From: Gentiana macrophylla
Taxonomy: Eukaryota; Streptophyta; Magnoliopsida; Gentianales; Gentianaceae
Length of the DNA stretch: 64,000 bases
Assembly (NCBI GenBank): GCA_026214975.1
Contig: JAOBSW010000699.1
Location: forward strand, 62,001-126,000
Direction: 5' to 3'
Under the pieces are notes generated by a model. It saw only the letters and a program-made list of their open reading frames with translations. It did no database searches and was not told the origin of the DNA. The position numbers were made by a program, and so were the translations under genes. Position 1 is the stretch's first letter, and the number at the start of each line of letters is the position of its first letter. Below, piece by piece: positions 1 to 11,594 of this stretch.

Positions 1-100
1 TGTCCGAAAGAGACAGACAATTATATATATATATGTTGTTTGGTTAACATTGATGACCTCTTATCTCAATATTAATAATGGATGTCCGGGACCCTTAAAA
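1..100 (+). repeat. ~95-bp direct repeat (copy 1)
   Basis: The first ~95 bases (starting TGTCCGAAAGAGACAGAC) recur at 17,961-18,055 in the same orientation. Both copies share the GTTTGGTTAAC, TGATGACCTCTTATCTC and AATAATGGAT blocks. This copy has a TA-run where the other has TTTTGTTAATT. The second copy leads straight into a copia fragment, so this may be a shared piece of a retroelement, or the mark of a segmental duplication whose rest lies outside the window. No coding role is seen. Confidence 0.7.
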
Positions 101-274
101 AGCTAATTTTTATCACTTATATATGCAAAGTTATAATTGACGTTTAGAACTGCAGAAAATTAATTAGGATATTTGTTATTGGATAATATTTTTGTCATGA
201 ATGATTGACATATATATATATATATATGATACAGAAGAACATAGCTATATATATATAAGGATGTAGGGGTACTG

Positions 275-345
275 AGCCACGAGAGATTATGGTTAAACGG
301 TTGTAGAAAAGTTAGACCAAATGACATATATTATAACTGTTGGAA
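275..345. repeat. MITE end fragment (same family as 17.1 and 33.4 kb)
   Basis: The run GAGATTATGGTTAAACGG, then GTTGTAGAAAAG and CAAATGACATATATTA, matches the terminal inverted repeat of the element at 33,372-33,525, which carries GGTTGTAGGAA and AAGTGACATATA in inverse orientation. Only one end is present here. The rest of 100-459 is AT-rich with (TA)n runs and nothing else recognisable. Confidence 0.4.
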
Positions 346-459
346 AATAATGTACTGGTTTGTTAAAAGTAGTAATGTGATAATATGTAACAATGATGAG
401 AGTCAAACTTTCCATTCATTTCACACGTTTTCACACCATTTTATAGCGTTTTGGGTCGT

Positions 460-1094
460 TGATATACCTAACCCGCAACAGGACACTGTTCCAATGGATT
501 GGGCCAGTCACCCCGGCCCAGTATAGATATCATGGGCCTCGTCGCTGTAGCCGCCCCATTTATAGCAAGGCGGCGCGCTGGAGTCAGCCGTCTTTCTCGT
601 CCGCCACTTCCAAACCGGACGTATCTCCCTCTCCATCATATGGTTTCCTCTCTCCTTACAATCAAGGCAAGATCGTACCAGCGCTCGCCATCACCACGCT
701 TATCGCCGCCGCGGACGGACGCGTCTGGCGCGCTGGCATGCCTATTTACTTGATTCGATGCATGCAGATATTAATTTGAGATACTTATGACACTTGTATA
801 AGTTACTTCTTATTATATCATTATTTATCTAATCAAAGCGATGAGCCGACTTACTTGTCTATAAATAGAGGATCATATGTAACGAAGAAGGAGAGCTAAG
901 AATTAATACACACGGCCAAACTCTGCCCTTTTGCCGCTAACCACCGGCCCAATCTGCTGTTATTTACTTTATGCTTATTCCGCCACCTTGTACTAAATAA
1001 CCGCCGTACCCTCTCCGGAGGATTCACTATAAATGACCTTATATCCTCAAGATTGACATTTATTACCCATAAAGCGATATTCCACGCAACATCG
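460..1094 (+). repeat. 5' LTR of Tat element 1
   Basis: The LTR starts TGATATACC and ends ...CGCAACATC(G), matching the 3' LTR at 11,595-12,224. Alignment by eye shows long AT-rich runs that are nearly identical (about 735-1,020 against 11,860-12,160) but clustered differences in CG-rich stretches (470-500, 555-580, 680-715). A TATA-like box lies at 860-867. Confidence 0.88.
860..867 (+). promoter_or_regulatory. LTR TATA box
   Basis: TATAAATA sits in CTATAAATAGAGG inside the 5' LTR and is repeated at the equivalent place in the 3' LTR (about 11,992-11,999). The position, roughly two thirds through the LTR, fits the U3/R promoter of an LTR retrotransposon. The transcription start is inferred to lie 25-35 bases downstream. 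Confidence 0.6.
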
Positions 1095-1096
1095 GT

Positions 1097-1112
1097 TGGC
1101 TCCGTTACCGGG
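1097..1112 (+). other. Primer binding site of Tat element 1 (tRNA-Asp-like)
   Basis: TGGCTCCGTTACCGGG begins two bases after the 5' LTR. It differs at two positions from the TGGCGCCGTTGCCGGG that pairs with the 3' end of plant tRNA-Asp, a primer used by many Ty3/gypsy elements. The fit fixes the LTR boundary and the element's orientation. Confidence 0.75.
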
Positions 1113-1565
1113 AAGAGCATCAATATCATTCTCGTCAAGATCATTTGCTCCACCGCAAGAGGATCTCTGCGCGACAAGGTTGGATAAGCGATCGGATCGT
1201 CACAACCGGAAGGAACTCCTTCATCATCATCATCACATGCAAACTCGCTTTTCGAGTCCATCTATAAACGTAAAGGTTGGTTAAATCTCTAGCTCGGTTC
1301 TTAATCATCAAAGATTCAAAAGAGCAAGAGCCCTTAAGCTGCCGCCTTTACTCCCAAACATACCACTCGAGAAAATCATCAAAACTACTAGCCAAATATC
1401 CCCATTTCGCACATACCCCTAAACAACTTTTCTAAGAATGGTTGGAGGAAAAGCTATAAACCCTACCACCCCAGCTAAGCAAATTCACGAACCCCCATGA
1501 AGAAGGAGGAGAAAACCGAAAGGTGATTTCTTGGGGGTGGTCTTTGGGAGGATATCACACCGGAC

Positions 1566-3100
1566 ATGAGGATTTCATACGAGGAAAAAACTCGTGCCCG
1601 CCTTGATTTGCGTGAGGAGAATTTAGCGGGAACTTCTCGTTTGAATGCTACAGTGGCAGATAAGGCATCCGTACCGCCAAATTCGAATAGATTAGCCTTG
1701 CAGGCACATATGGAGTATGTAGAAGAAATGCGGTTGGGAAATGAGCTTTTAATCGCTGAGGGGCTTCCACCTCAGCCTATCCGAAAATTCAAATCTCCCC
1801 AACCCACACCACTCGAAAATCGACTAACAGCGGCTCCCCAAAAAACTCAAGCTCAGCAAACAGAAACACAGGGGAGCAGTCATGCGACGTCGCGGAAGAG
1901 ATCGACTTTTTGTTATTTGGGGCCCACGGTCCACGATCATGGTGCGACTCCCGGAACACAAAGAAATAATCGATCGATTCACACTCGCATGGAGGCGGGG
2001 ATTCTCGGATAAAAGGGGTTATCGGCGAACATACCCATCCCCGAGAATAAGGAAGAGTTGGGGGTAATGAAAAAGCGAGATAGAGGAATTACAGCGGGCC
2101 AAAGGAGCAAAGGTCGTTCCCACCTGGGGAACAAGTGTGCTTCACCACGATATTTGAAAAAAAAGCGCGCGAGAGAACGCATTATCCCAACTTTACCAAT
2201 TATCATGGAATATGCAGATCCGTTGGGTGGCTATCCGCCTTTCAAAGCGAGGATCGGTTTGTATCGCGCTAGCGAGGATGCATGGTGCATCGCTTTTGTG
2301 GGTCTATGCGAGGATAGAGCGCGTCATGGATTCGAGGTCTACCTCCGGCCTCGGTTACATCGTGGGACGACCTCATTAACAAGTTCATAGCGGAGTTCCG
2401 ATCGGTGGGGACCAAAGAAAACACACATCGATCTATACGAGGTCCGTCGAGGCGAGAACGAGGAACTCGCGGCTATTACGGCGATTCTATAAAGTTTATG
2501 AGCTAACGAGAGGCCTGGCCGACAGCGTCGTGATGGCGGCGAAGCGAGATTGAGTCCGGGTACCTGAAATCATTCTTCGCGCTAACCCCACCAGCGAACT
2601 TGCAGGAGATGTTGAGCTCGGCGAGGAAATGCGTCGCGGCAAATGGGTAATGAGGAGCATCTTCCTCGAGTAAAAATAAACAGAGAAATTGGAGCGTGAT
2701 CCGCGAAAAAGATACCCGCGAGAGGTAATGAGCGGGACATCAAGAAACCGGTAAGTTCAAAGAAGAGCACTTTACCCCATCAACATCTCCTACACTCAAA
2801 TGCTAAGCGAGGTTTGAGATGAAGTACCCGAGCCTTATCCATGGTTGCAGATTCACGTCGCGATGCTAGCAAATTACGTGGGTACCACCAGATAAAGGTC
2901 ACCACGACCGAGGAGTGCATCTGATTTAAGCGGGCGGTGGAGAAGTTACTTGCTCGCGGCCGGCCACGGCGAGATACAAGCAAAAGCGGCGGGGGTCGGA
3001 TAGGCGGAATCAACAGACCCGCCGGTTTGATCGAGTATAAGGATGATAACCGAGACTCCGCCCGGCAACAATCAGTTAAAGTCGCATTGGCTCGATCAAC
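1566..3100 (+). pseudogene. gag remnant of Tat element 1
   Basis: The only long open piece is 1,566-2,012 (148 codons, starting MRISYEEKTRARL). It is polar and Q/T/S-rich, like the N-terminal arm of Tat gag. After several frame changes, around 2,340-2,400, one frame reads SVTSWDDLINKFIAEF, the hallmark of the retrotransposon gag core (PF03732 type, W-DDL-KF). No zinc knuckle was found. The region is broken by stops in all frames and cannot make a full capsid protein. Confidence 0.7.
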
Positions 3101-3106
3101 AAACAT

Positions 3107-3611
3107 GTGGAAAAACCGACTATTTTGCGAGAAAACGAGAGCCCTTTGGCTTTTACTCGAAGTGAGTTGGTGATTTCGACCAATAATGAGGACATGTGTT
3201 TGTGTGTGTCAGCGGTTATCAACCGTGCATGTGTGAAACGGGTGATGATCGACACGGGAGCTTGCCGTGACATTCTATACTCTGATTGCTTGAGAGAGTT
3301 GGGATTTGGCGACTCGGTTTGAGGCCGCACAACGGCACCCTTGAGGGGTTTACAAATCACAAAGTAAGTGTCAAGGGGCCATCGATTTAGGCGTGCAAAT
3401 GGGCGATTATGCGCCTTTTAGAACAGAAAAGGTCGCTTTCTTGGTGGTCGACCTACAGTCCAACTACAATATGATCTTAGGGATACCGGCTCTACGTCAA
3501 TTTCAGATGGTAACCTCCATCCCTCATCAGCGGGCAAAGTTTTATGTTGGTGATCAGATTGGAGCGTCTATCGTGAGCCCGGACAGATCCTCAATTATAT
3601 ACGAGAAATGA
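3107..3611 (+). pseudogene. Aspartic protease remnant of Tat element 1
   Basis: The piece at 3,107-3,322 contains VMIDTGACRDILY, the catalytic D-T-G-A of retroviral-type aspartic proteases. The piece at 3,393-3,611 contains YNMILGIPALRQF, the conserved hydrophobic-ILG motif that closes the protease fold in Ty3/gypsy elements. The protease cuts Gag-Pol into mature proteins. A stop at 3,320 separates the pieces, so the domain is broken. Confidence 0.8.
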
Positions 3612-3659
3612 GGACCGAGGCTAGAGACCACGGATTGGGGTACCGGGGTTGAAGGAATG

Positions 3660-5090
3660 GTCAGCATGATCAGGAATGTGAGCGAGCAAGCGCCAACGGG
3701 TTGGAATGTGAAACGCTACAAGTCAGGGATGAGCCCGATTTCACTGCTGAAGATGAACTAGTAGAGATAGTCATCAACGAGGAGTACCCTGAGCAAAAGA
3801 TTAAATTTGGGGCTAGGTTAAGCTCTGCTGAGAGAGAAGAGCTGGTAAAGATGCTAAAGGAAAACACGAGTGCCTTTGCATGGGTTATCGCAGAGATATC
3901 ACGAGGGTCAGGCCCGAAGTCGCCTCCATCATAAATCGGCGTGGATTCAACCGTCAAACCGGTACAACGGCCGAGCACATGAGTTTTCATACGAAAAGAG
4001 GCATTTGTAAAGATAGAAGTCACGAAAGCTTCTTGAAGCGGGTATCATAAAGGAGCTTGCTTATCCTACGGCTTGCAAATGTGGTAATGGTCAAGAAGCA
4101 TAACGGCAAGTGGAGGATGTGCGTGGACTTCACCGATCTCAACAAAGCTTGTCCCAAAGATCCTTATCAACTCCTCGAATAGATAGATTGGTGGATTCGA
4201 TTTACGGCTTTGAGGTGTTGAGTTTTTGGATGCATACTCGGGGTATCACCAGTGCGAATGGCTGAATCCGACAAGGAGATGACCGCCTTGAGTCGCTTTG
4301 GGGGCCTTTATTACTATGAGATGATGCCGTTTGGGTTGAAAAATGCGGGTTCGACGTATCAGCGAATGGTCAACCAAGTTTTATTACTCGCAAATTGGAA
4401 GGAATATGGAGGCTTATATAGATGACATGGTGGTGAAGTCGGCGGAGACGAGCCACGTTGGCGATCTTCGAGAAACTCTCAACAATGTTAAAAGCACTCT
4501 ATGAAACTCAATCCCGACAAAATGTACATTTGGGGTTCGGCGGGCAAGTTTAGGTTTTATGGTTAGCCGTCGCGGCATCGAGGCAAACCGAGAAAGATAC
4601 AAGCTCTCCTCGATATGAAGGAGCCCACAGCGATCAAGGAAGTTCAAAGGCTAAGCGGCGCATTATCGCACTTGGTCGCTTCATATAAAAGTCGGCCGAA
4701 AAGTGTCTTCCCTTCTTTAAAATTACGAAAGGAGATAAGACATTTTAGTAGAAGTGGAATGTTCGCAAGCTTTTCAAGCCACTGAAAGAGTATCTGGGCA
4801 AGCCACCTCTCTTAGTCGATCCGGCGGTAGGGGATGTGCTATTTTTGTATCTAGCGGCTTGATTGGTACATGTCGCCGCCGTTCTTGTAAAAGAGGCCGG
4901 AACCTCCAAAATCCGTGTTTTATGTAAGTAAAGCTCGATCCGGTAGAAGCCGCTATTTTAACATTGAAAAATTAGCTTACTCTCTTGTTATTCTTGCCCG
5001 CAAACTCGGGGCTACTTCACATCCCATACAATAATTGTTTTAATGAGGCGATCCGATCGACAAATTTTGCACAAACCGGACCTTTGGTCG
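3660..5090 (+). pseudogene. Reverse transcriptase and first RNase H remnant of Tat element 1
   Basis: Frame pieces read KWRMCVDFTDLNKACPKDP (about 4,108-4,165), FGLKNAGSTYQRMV (about 4,330-4,370) and the catalytic Y-x-D-D box as YIDDMVVKS (about 4,418-4,442). These are the standard Ty3/gypsy RT motifs. The RNase H that normally follows is present as fragments near 4,900-5,040 (YVSK-like and Y-T-I-like pieces). Several small indels break the frame, so the polymerase is not encoded intact. Confidence 0.82.
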
Positions 5091-5166
5091 CCTCCTCAGG
5101 TGGGCAATCGAAATTACCGAGTTTGATATCGGTATCAACCTAGAGAGCGCAATCAAGGGGCAAACC

Positions 5167-5719
5167 TTGCCGGACTTCATCGTAGAAACAAGTTTTAACT
5201 CGCCACGACCAAACTCGCCTATGCCAATCGGACCCGCAGAGGTCGAGAGCAGACGAGCAATGTTGGGTTTGTTATCGTCGACAGGGCATCGAGTCGGAAT
5301 GGTTGCGGAGGCGAGTCATTTAATGGAGCCGGGAACTACGAGAGGAGATCGAAAAGGCTTTAAGGTTTGAGTTTGCCGCCACGAATAATCAGGCCGAGTA
5401 TGAAGCGATCATAGCGGGGCTCAAACTTGCAAAGGAGTTAAGCGTAGAGAATGTGGAGGTTTATTGTGACTCGGCTTATCGTCAAACAAATCTCGGGGAT
5501 TATGACACGCGTTGTGACATTCTCGAAAAATACGGTAAGGTTGTCCGAAAGCTAGCAGCGGGTTTTCAATATTGTGAATTTATCGAGAATCAAAGAGAGG
5601 ACAACGAGCGAAGCGGACTACTTATCAAAACTCTCTCGGAGGAGGAGCTCGCGGACCCTTCCATCATGATCGAATATTTAGCGGCGCCTTCAATCGAAGA
5701 AGCGAGATTATGGATATAG
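5167..5719 (+). pseudogene. Second (aRNH-type) RNase H remnant of Tat element 1
   Basis: Around 5,365-5,480, after one frame change, the sequence reads FAATNNQAEYEAIIAGL followed by VEVYCDSAY. This is the plant/archaeal-type RNase H signature (E-Y-x-A and the Y-x-D-S acid). A second RNase H behind the normal one is a known feature of Tat elements. The frame at 5,453-5,719 stays open through the C-terminal half of the domain. Confidence 0.75.
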
Positions 5720-5729
5720 ATACATCACT

Positions 5730-6966
5730 GTGGTCGCATGTTGGATAGATGAGATACAAGCATACATCGAAGCGGGCATTTTGCCCGATGAGGCGGACAA
5801 ATCACGCACCCTCGGAAGAAGAGCTGCGAAGTATGTCATCATGAGCGGAGTTCTTTATAGAAGGTCGGCTACAAAGCCCCTTTACGGTGTGTTCGACAAG
5901 AGGAAAGCTTGGTGATTCTAAGCGAGATTCACCAAAGGCGTGTGCGGAGGACATCCGGCAAGCCGCTCTACGGCACAAAAGGTTTTAACGCCGGGTATTG
6001 CGGCCTAGTATTCTTAAGGACTCACGAGAAGCTAGTCGGGGAATGTCCTAAATGTCGAAGCATCGCGGATATCCCACGATTACCATCGTCGAAGCGAGCA
6101 TTGTGGTCGCACCTTGGCCTTCGACATGTGGGGACTCGATCTAATCGGACCATTTCCACCAGGAAGAGGCGGATGCAAAGTTATCATAGTAGCCGTCGAT
6201 TATTTTACAAAATGGATTGAGGCCAAACCTATGGTTAAGATAACGCGCAAAGCGGCGGGTTACTTTTGCACGATCAAATTTTCTCTCGCTTTGGCGTTCG
6301 CGGCGGTGGTGTCGGACCACGGTCCACAATTTCGTCACGGATTTTCAAACCTTTGCGCGAGAATTCAAGGTTAAGCATTGGCAATCATCGTAGCATATCC
6401 ACGGGGGTAACGGTCAAGGCGAGGCGGCAATAAGCAAGTAATTAAGATGCTAAAGAAAGTGTGGATGATAAAGCAAAAGCGAGGAGGGTGGGTAGGCGAG
6501 TTGCCCGCCATCTTATGGTCTCTCCGCACCACCATCAAAACACCAACAGGTGAAACTCCTTTTGCTTTAACTTATGGATCGGAGGCAATGAGTCCGATCG
6601 AGATGGCCCTGCCAAGCATCAGGGTCGCTCTTTACGACCCCAAGGATAATGCGTTGAATAAGCAAATCAATCTCGATCTGGTAGAAGAAAAAAGAGTAAT
6701 GACCTATCGGCGGTTGTTAAACTACAAGCGAGATAGCGAAGAGAGCATGATAAGCGTATCGCGACCACTCGTTCAAAGTGGGGATTTCGTTCTTCGCAAT
6801 AGGAAAGCAACGGGCATGGAACGACAAGGGTAAACTTACAATGGCCAGGAAGGACCTTATCGGTGGCAAAGGAAATCAAAAAAGGAACCTATGTCTTGAA
6901 GAACCACGAAGGTTACGAGCTCAACAGGCCTTGGCATGCGGATAATCTTAAGAGATACTATATGTA
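5730..6966 (+). pseudogene. Integrase remnant of Tat element 1
   Basis: This carries an N-terminal part with YRRSATKPLYGVF (about 5,850-5,900), HHCC-type pieces (C-P-K-C near 6,040), and the catalytic core with LDLIGPFPPGRGG then VIIVAVDYFTKWIEAKP (6,135-6,230) and VSDHGPQF (about 6,310). The C-terminal part has PAILWSLRTTIKTPTGETPF (about 6,505-6,565). Integrase joins cDNA ends to the target. Frame changes near 6,220 and 6,375 break it. The final residues HADNLKRYYM end at the TAA at 6,966-6,968, the probable original pol end. Confidence 0.85.
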
Positions 6967-7149
6967 ATAATCGGATAGGGTTATGGCCATCCTCTTGTCA
7001 ACGATAAAAAGCGTCTAGGCTTTCTTTGTAAATTTTATCATCTAGCGGGGTGATCAAAATTTTATAAATCAATTTTACATCCCTTTCACACTGACATTTT
7101 ACTCAGGCGAGAAAATTTTTAAGCAAAGGTCTCGGTTTCCCTCAACCTT

Positions 7150-7172
7150 TATCAAAAAGTGGGGGCAATATG
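7150..7172 (+). other. Purine-rich tract after pol
   Basis: AAAAAGTGGGGGCAATATGA looks like a polypurine tract for plus-strand priming, yet the 3' LTR begins 4.4 kb later. It lies just after the pol end, where elements without the extra antisense module have their 3' LTR. It may be an internal PPT; Tat/Ogre-type elements can carry more than one. The tract adjoining the 3' LTR here (GAGTAGGGGCCAT, 11,583-11,594) is a weaker match. Confidence 0.4.
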
Positions 7173-7779
7173 AAGAGTTTTCAAAAAAAAAAAAGCGCCA
7201 CGCCGCCAAATCTCATATCAAGCAGAGGCTACCCCGGAAATTTAATTTCAAAAGCGATATCTTTGACATCGATTTAGCTTGAGCGAATAGCGGTGAACAA
7301 TTGGCTTAGATAAGATTCAAGGAGGCACAAATTGAAATACAACAGTGGCTTGGAATCTTATCTAACCAAGGGGATTGATCGGACTCAATTACGATATGAG
7401 AGGCAAACAAGCAAATATGGTGACGAAAGCAAACCTCAATATACAAATTGCAAATGGAAAAGTAAGGAGTTATGCGAAAAGTAAAAATAAGTTGCAAATT
7501 ACAAATCAAGTAAAGGCAAAGTCAAAAGCAGAATTTTCTGAGCGAGATCGGGACAAAAGCAAAGCTAAGCTTCATCAGGCGGTTTGTCTTCGTTTTGAAT
7601 ATTGGCGAGTGAAGGAGGGTGGAGTAGTAACATCGACCGACTCGAGAGGAAGCAGCGGAGAGTGACGCCCAGCGATCGATCTTGATTCGCTCATGAGTTT
7701 CCTCACCATCTCTCCACCGGCGTCGACCGGTTCGAGCTCGCGACGAACTAACTCCCTCAGATTATTTTCTACAAGCGGC

Positions 7780-8690
7780 AGGGCGACCCAATCGAGAGCA
7801 AGCTTTGGAGCATAGGCCTCGAGCTCCTTATCCGAATAAGGAATCCGCGCATGGAAAGCCCTTAGTTCCTCGTCGAAAGGGTGTGTGAGAATCGGTCTCG
7901 CAAAGTTTCAACATCCGGATCCTCACTACCCGGGCCCATAAGCGGCGAGCAAGGTGATAGCCGCCCTGGTCGAAGCCCATAACAAAGCTATCGTCGACCT
8001 CGGCGCTCTTATCGGCCATCTTCTGATTCATAACGGCGAGTGCCTGATGAGCATCGTCGCATTTAGCTTGAAGCTGCTCCATCAAATCAGATAACTCTTG
8101 AGCTTTGGCCACACGCGCTCTGTGCAAGCTCCTCGATCGGGCGCGATTGCGCTCGGCCTCTATCCGCACTTTGTCGACTTCCGCCCGAAGTCCGGCGGCT
8201 TCTACCCGCATGATTCATCGAAACCATCGCGCGCTTATCGGCGCCACCCGCGCGCTTGCGTTCTTTGGGCAGCGCCCCCTCCAGCGCTTTCTTCTCTGCG
8301 ATCGGCGACTTCACTTTGTCCTTCTCGGACTCCAACTCGCCGTGAAAGCTGCGCCATTGTGTCATGGGACTTTTCCAATGCTTTCTTGGACTCGTCGCGC
8401 TTTAGCACTATCGGCGCTTCGAGGATATGGTCTCGATATGGTCGTTTATAAAGCCCGGGCCAACCGATTGCCAAAGCGAAAAGAAAGAGATATGCAAGGT
8501 CGATTATCAACTTTGAAAAATAAAGCAAAAGACAAATATGGTAAAACAAAGGAAACTTTACCGTGCTCACAGCGGTGCGAGCAGACCCTACAGATCTTGG
8601 CGTTGGGGACAAAGGTCTGGCGAGGTGTGGATGCAGTCGCCCGCCAGGCGACCCTATCCGCGATCCCGCGACCGATCTCAAGTTAATGTT
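7780..8690 (-). pseudogene. Antisense ORF, coiled-coil part (Tat element 1)
   Basis: On the minus strand the open pieces 8,681-8,235, 8,365-8,087 and 8,211-7,828 encode a charged helical protein, for example EELAQSACGQSS and LMEQLQAKCDDAHQALAVM, with heptad-like spacing. This matches the layout of the coiled-coil C-terminal half of the antisense protein seen intact-like in element 2 (27,414-26,992). Function of this Tat-lineage protein is unknown. The frames are interrupted. Confidence 0.6.
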
Positions 8691-9839
8691 TGGGGCAGGC
8701 CCACTTCAAGTGCTTTAGGGGAGGAACATCTGCGATCCCTTCGAAATTGCTTTCGCCTTGAAATATTGAGGGGTTGGCTCATAAACCCCTCATCCAACAG
8801 AGCAAGTGGGAAGCCAGCGCCCAGCGGGCACGTTTTGAAGCAGCGTGATCGATTCGGTGCGCGGCGATGCGGACACCTCGGCAACCTTCTTGCCTTTATC
8901 GGCAGCAGATGTCGAGCCCGCGGTAACCTCGGCAACCCCTCACCTCTGCCTCTCTATCCGCGGCGGCCTTTTCCTTGGTTTCATCTTTTTGGATTTTTGT
9001 GGGGAGGAGCATCACGATCGCCGCCCGATGTCATCAATCGCGGATGACCTCTTGAGATCGGCCCTTTTCTTACCGACGGTAGGTGGCAACCGAGAGAGTT
9101 ATCTGTTTCATTGCCTTGCTCGCCCGGGTGTAGCCGTAATAGATTTCATCGGCGGCACGGCCGCGTCTTCTTTCACTGCGAGCTTGAGGTGCCCGCCGCC
9201 CCATCGGTCGAGGCCCGACCTTTGGAAGATCGATCTGCACTTTCACCAGATTTACGGCTCTGTTCACCTCCCAAGTCGTCTTCGCCGGACGATGAAAGTT
9301 CGTTGAGTCAATCTATCCATGGTACTGGAAAGCACGAAGCGTGTTAATGAGATAAATATATATGGGGAAACAAGAAAGATGCAGATGCAAAAAGTAAGAA
9401 TCCTACTCGGAGCTCGCATAGAGGGGTCGCCTCCACAAGTGGTACATTGGGATGGTAGGCATATAGCATGATGACATTCCCGTACCAGTCGGGGTGGGTT
9501 GGCAACGGATCGACAGGTGCAAGGGGCGCCAACCCCCGCGGCGAGAAGCCCCGCTAACCCGAATACGGTTCGCTAATATCGAGAAGCACTCTCGGTTATA
9601 TGCGCGGGCTTGTTCCTCGTTCCTGCGAGTATAGCCTAGATCATCTTTTATTTGGCTATGAACCCATCGTCGTCGTCGTCCTGGGTTTTGATATCTTTGA
9701 GGTGTTCGGTTGTCACGAGTTTGCGGCGATTTTGCAAAAGGCCATCCCACCCGTGACTCCACCTTCATGCATCTCTTATCGATCCGTTACTTTATCCGGG
9801 AGGTCGAATAACAAGCGGGGCCGACCAACTACTCGGCGA

Positions 9840-10757
9840 CTACGTGGTTGAATCGGCGGCGTCGCCTTTCCGCGAAAGAGTAGAAATATAGCAAAGCGCC
9901 CGTAGGGGTTCGCGCCCTTTCAATCTGCGATTATAATAAAGGATGTCACGACGCGCGAACAACTCCCAAACTAAGGTCGCAGGCATCACCTCGGCTCCTC
10001 CATAAACTTCACGAAGAATGGGTCGAAGGAGGCTGAGTCCGGCAGCGAAGTGGTCGAAGTGGAGCCATATGTAATCTTGGGCCAGCGACGCAAATCCTTG
10101 ACACATTGTCCGCTCCCATGCTCGCGAATCGATAATCGAGAGGAATGTCGTATATAACCGGCGACGGCGTGTAATCTGTAAGGCTCCTCATCCCGCCCAC
10201 CGAGATATGAGCTCGCGGTCGACACTCTTTGCGCATTCGGCTCGGCGATAACTTCGCGGACTGATCTTGTGAGACCTCTTCACCGCTCGCGGTCGGCGTC
10301 ACAGGAACCTAGAAGAACTCGCGGCCCTCTACCCAACAAACTCGGCACCACCTGTCCTCGTCCTCATCCTCGCCGCCGCCCACTTCCTCAATCTCACCAC
10401 CGGTGGCGCCACTTCGCCAATAAGAGCGATTTCATCCTCCGGCTCGCCTCTCTTGCTCTCATCAAGTCGAGAATCATCGACCATCCGCACCTCGTCGCCG
10501 GATCCGTAACGGCCGACTACACGAACTTCCTCATTTGATTGAGTATCTTGAAGACATCTTTGAAAAAGAAAAAGGGCAAGGTGGACACGTTTAATCACCA
10601 GAGACGTGATAGTCGGGCCGAGGTGAAAGCGAGTACACCCCGACACCTCGCCCTCTATCTTCTTTAAACAAAAACTCGAAAAGAAAAACCTATCTTTCTC
10701 CCGAGCATTAACCTGAAAAACCCCAGGCAAACTACCCCCAATCACATATGCACTCAT
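9840..10757 (-). pseudogene. Antisense ORF, N-terminal part (Tat element 1; putative gypsy-type protein)
   Basis: Minus-strand pieces 10,757-10,329 (acidic, E/D/R-rich) and 10,106-9,840 read through YIWLHFDHFAAGLSL and VMPATLVWELFARRDI. This layout resembles the plant 'putative gypsy type transposon' domain (PF04195) found on the antisense strand of Tat elements. Element 2 has the same arrangement at 28,821-27,950. Its role in the element's life cycle is not established. Stops break it here. Confidence 0.55.
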
Positions 10758-11594
10758 ACCGGAATAAGTGATATGTCAACATATAAACACAAGCAAATCA
10801 TGAAAGTAGCATAACTGGGGATTTAGGCAGAAGATAAACGTACACAATGCTCAAAAAACGGGATCATCAGGATCATATACTACACCAAAGCAAACTAGGG
10901 CAACATTCATACAAAACGCGAGGAAAACAAATCGAAATCACGATTTTTGGAAGGAATCAAAGTAAAAAAAAGCGGAAACAGAGGAAGATTTTGCTACGAT
11001 CGTTGAAGGAGGGTGAAAAGTAGGCGATTCTTTGAGGAAAGCGCTTGATCGGAGCGCTGTTGAACCTTGCGGAAATCGCCTCCTCGTCGAATTTTGTTAT
11101 CACCGAGTCGGTTTCACCAAAAGTGGTGAATGGTGGAGAGGACCCCCTTTATATAGAGGAGAAAAGGCGGGAGCGATTATCGCGATTTTGAAATTCAAAG
11201 CGTTTGAAAGCGTCTTGTCTCTCGTGATACGTCTAAGCGGCGTCGGTTCGTATCCCAAGAAGCGACCAATCGAATAGGCGGCGATTCGGATCGACGCAAC
11301 CTCTCACGTGGATCGATGCGACGTTTGAAGCGCTAGTACATTCCTTTTCAATTACGGTCGCCCGACTACCGGCGGTCATCATTAAGCCCGATAAGCGGTA
11401 TCGGCGATTAAGCCAGACAGCGTTGTCGGCGATTAAGCCCAACAGAGCGTTGTTGGCAACTAAGGCCGATATAAGCGACTTTCGGCGATCAAAGCACATT
11501 CGCTACAAGCACGGCAACTCTGAGATGGTATTCACTTCTTTGACATACTTTACTCTCCCGCTGGCGGGCACATCCGATCGCGAGTAGGGGCCAT

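Noticed and set aside
8098..9306. Several overlapping plus-strand ORFs of 117-193 codons
   Set aside because: They are R/P/S-rich shadows of the CG-rich antisense coding region of Tat element 1 and show no conserved domain.
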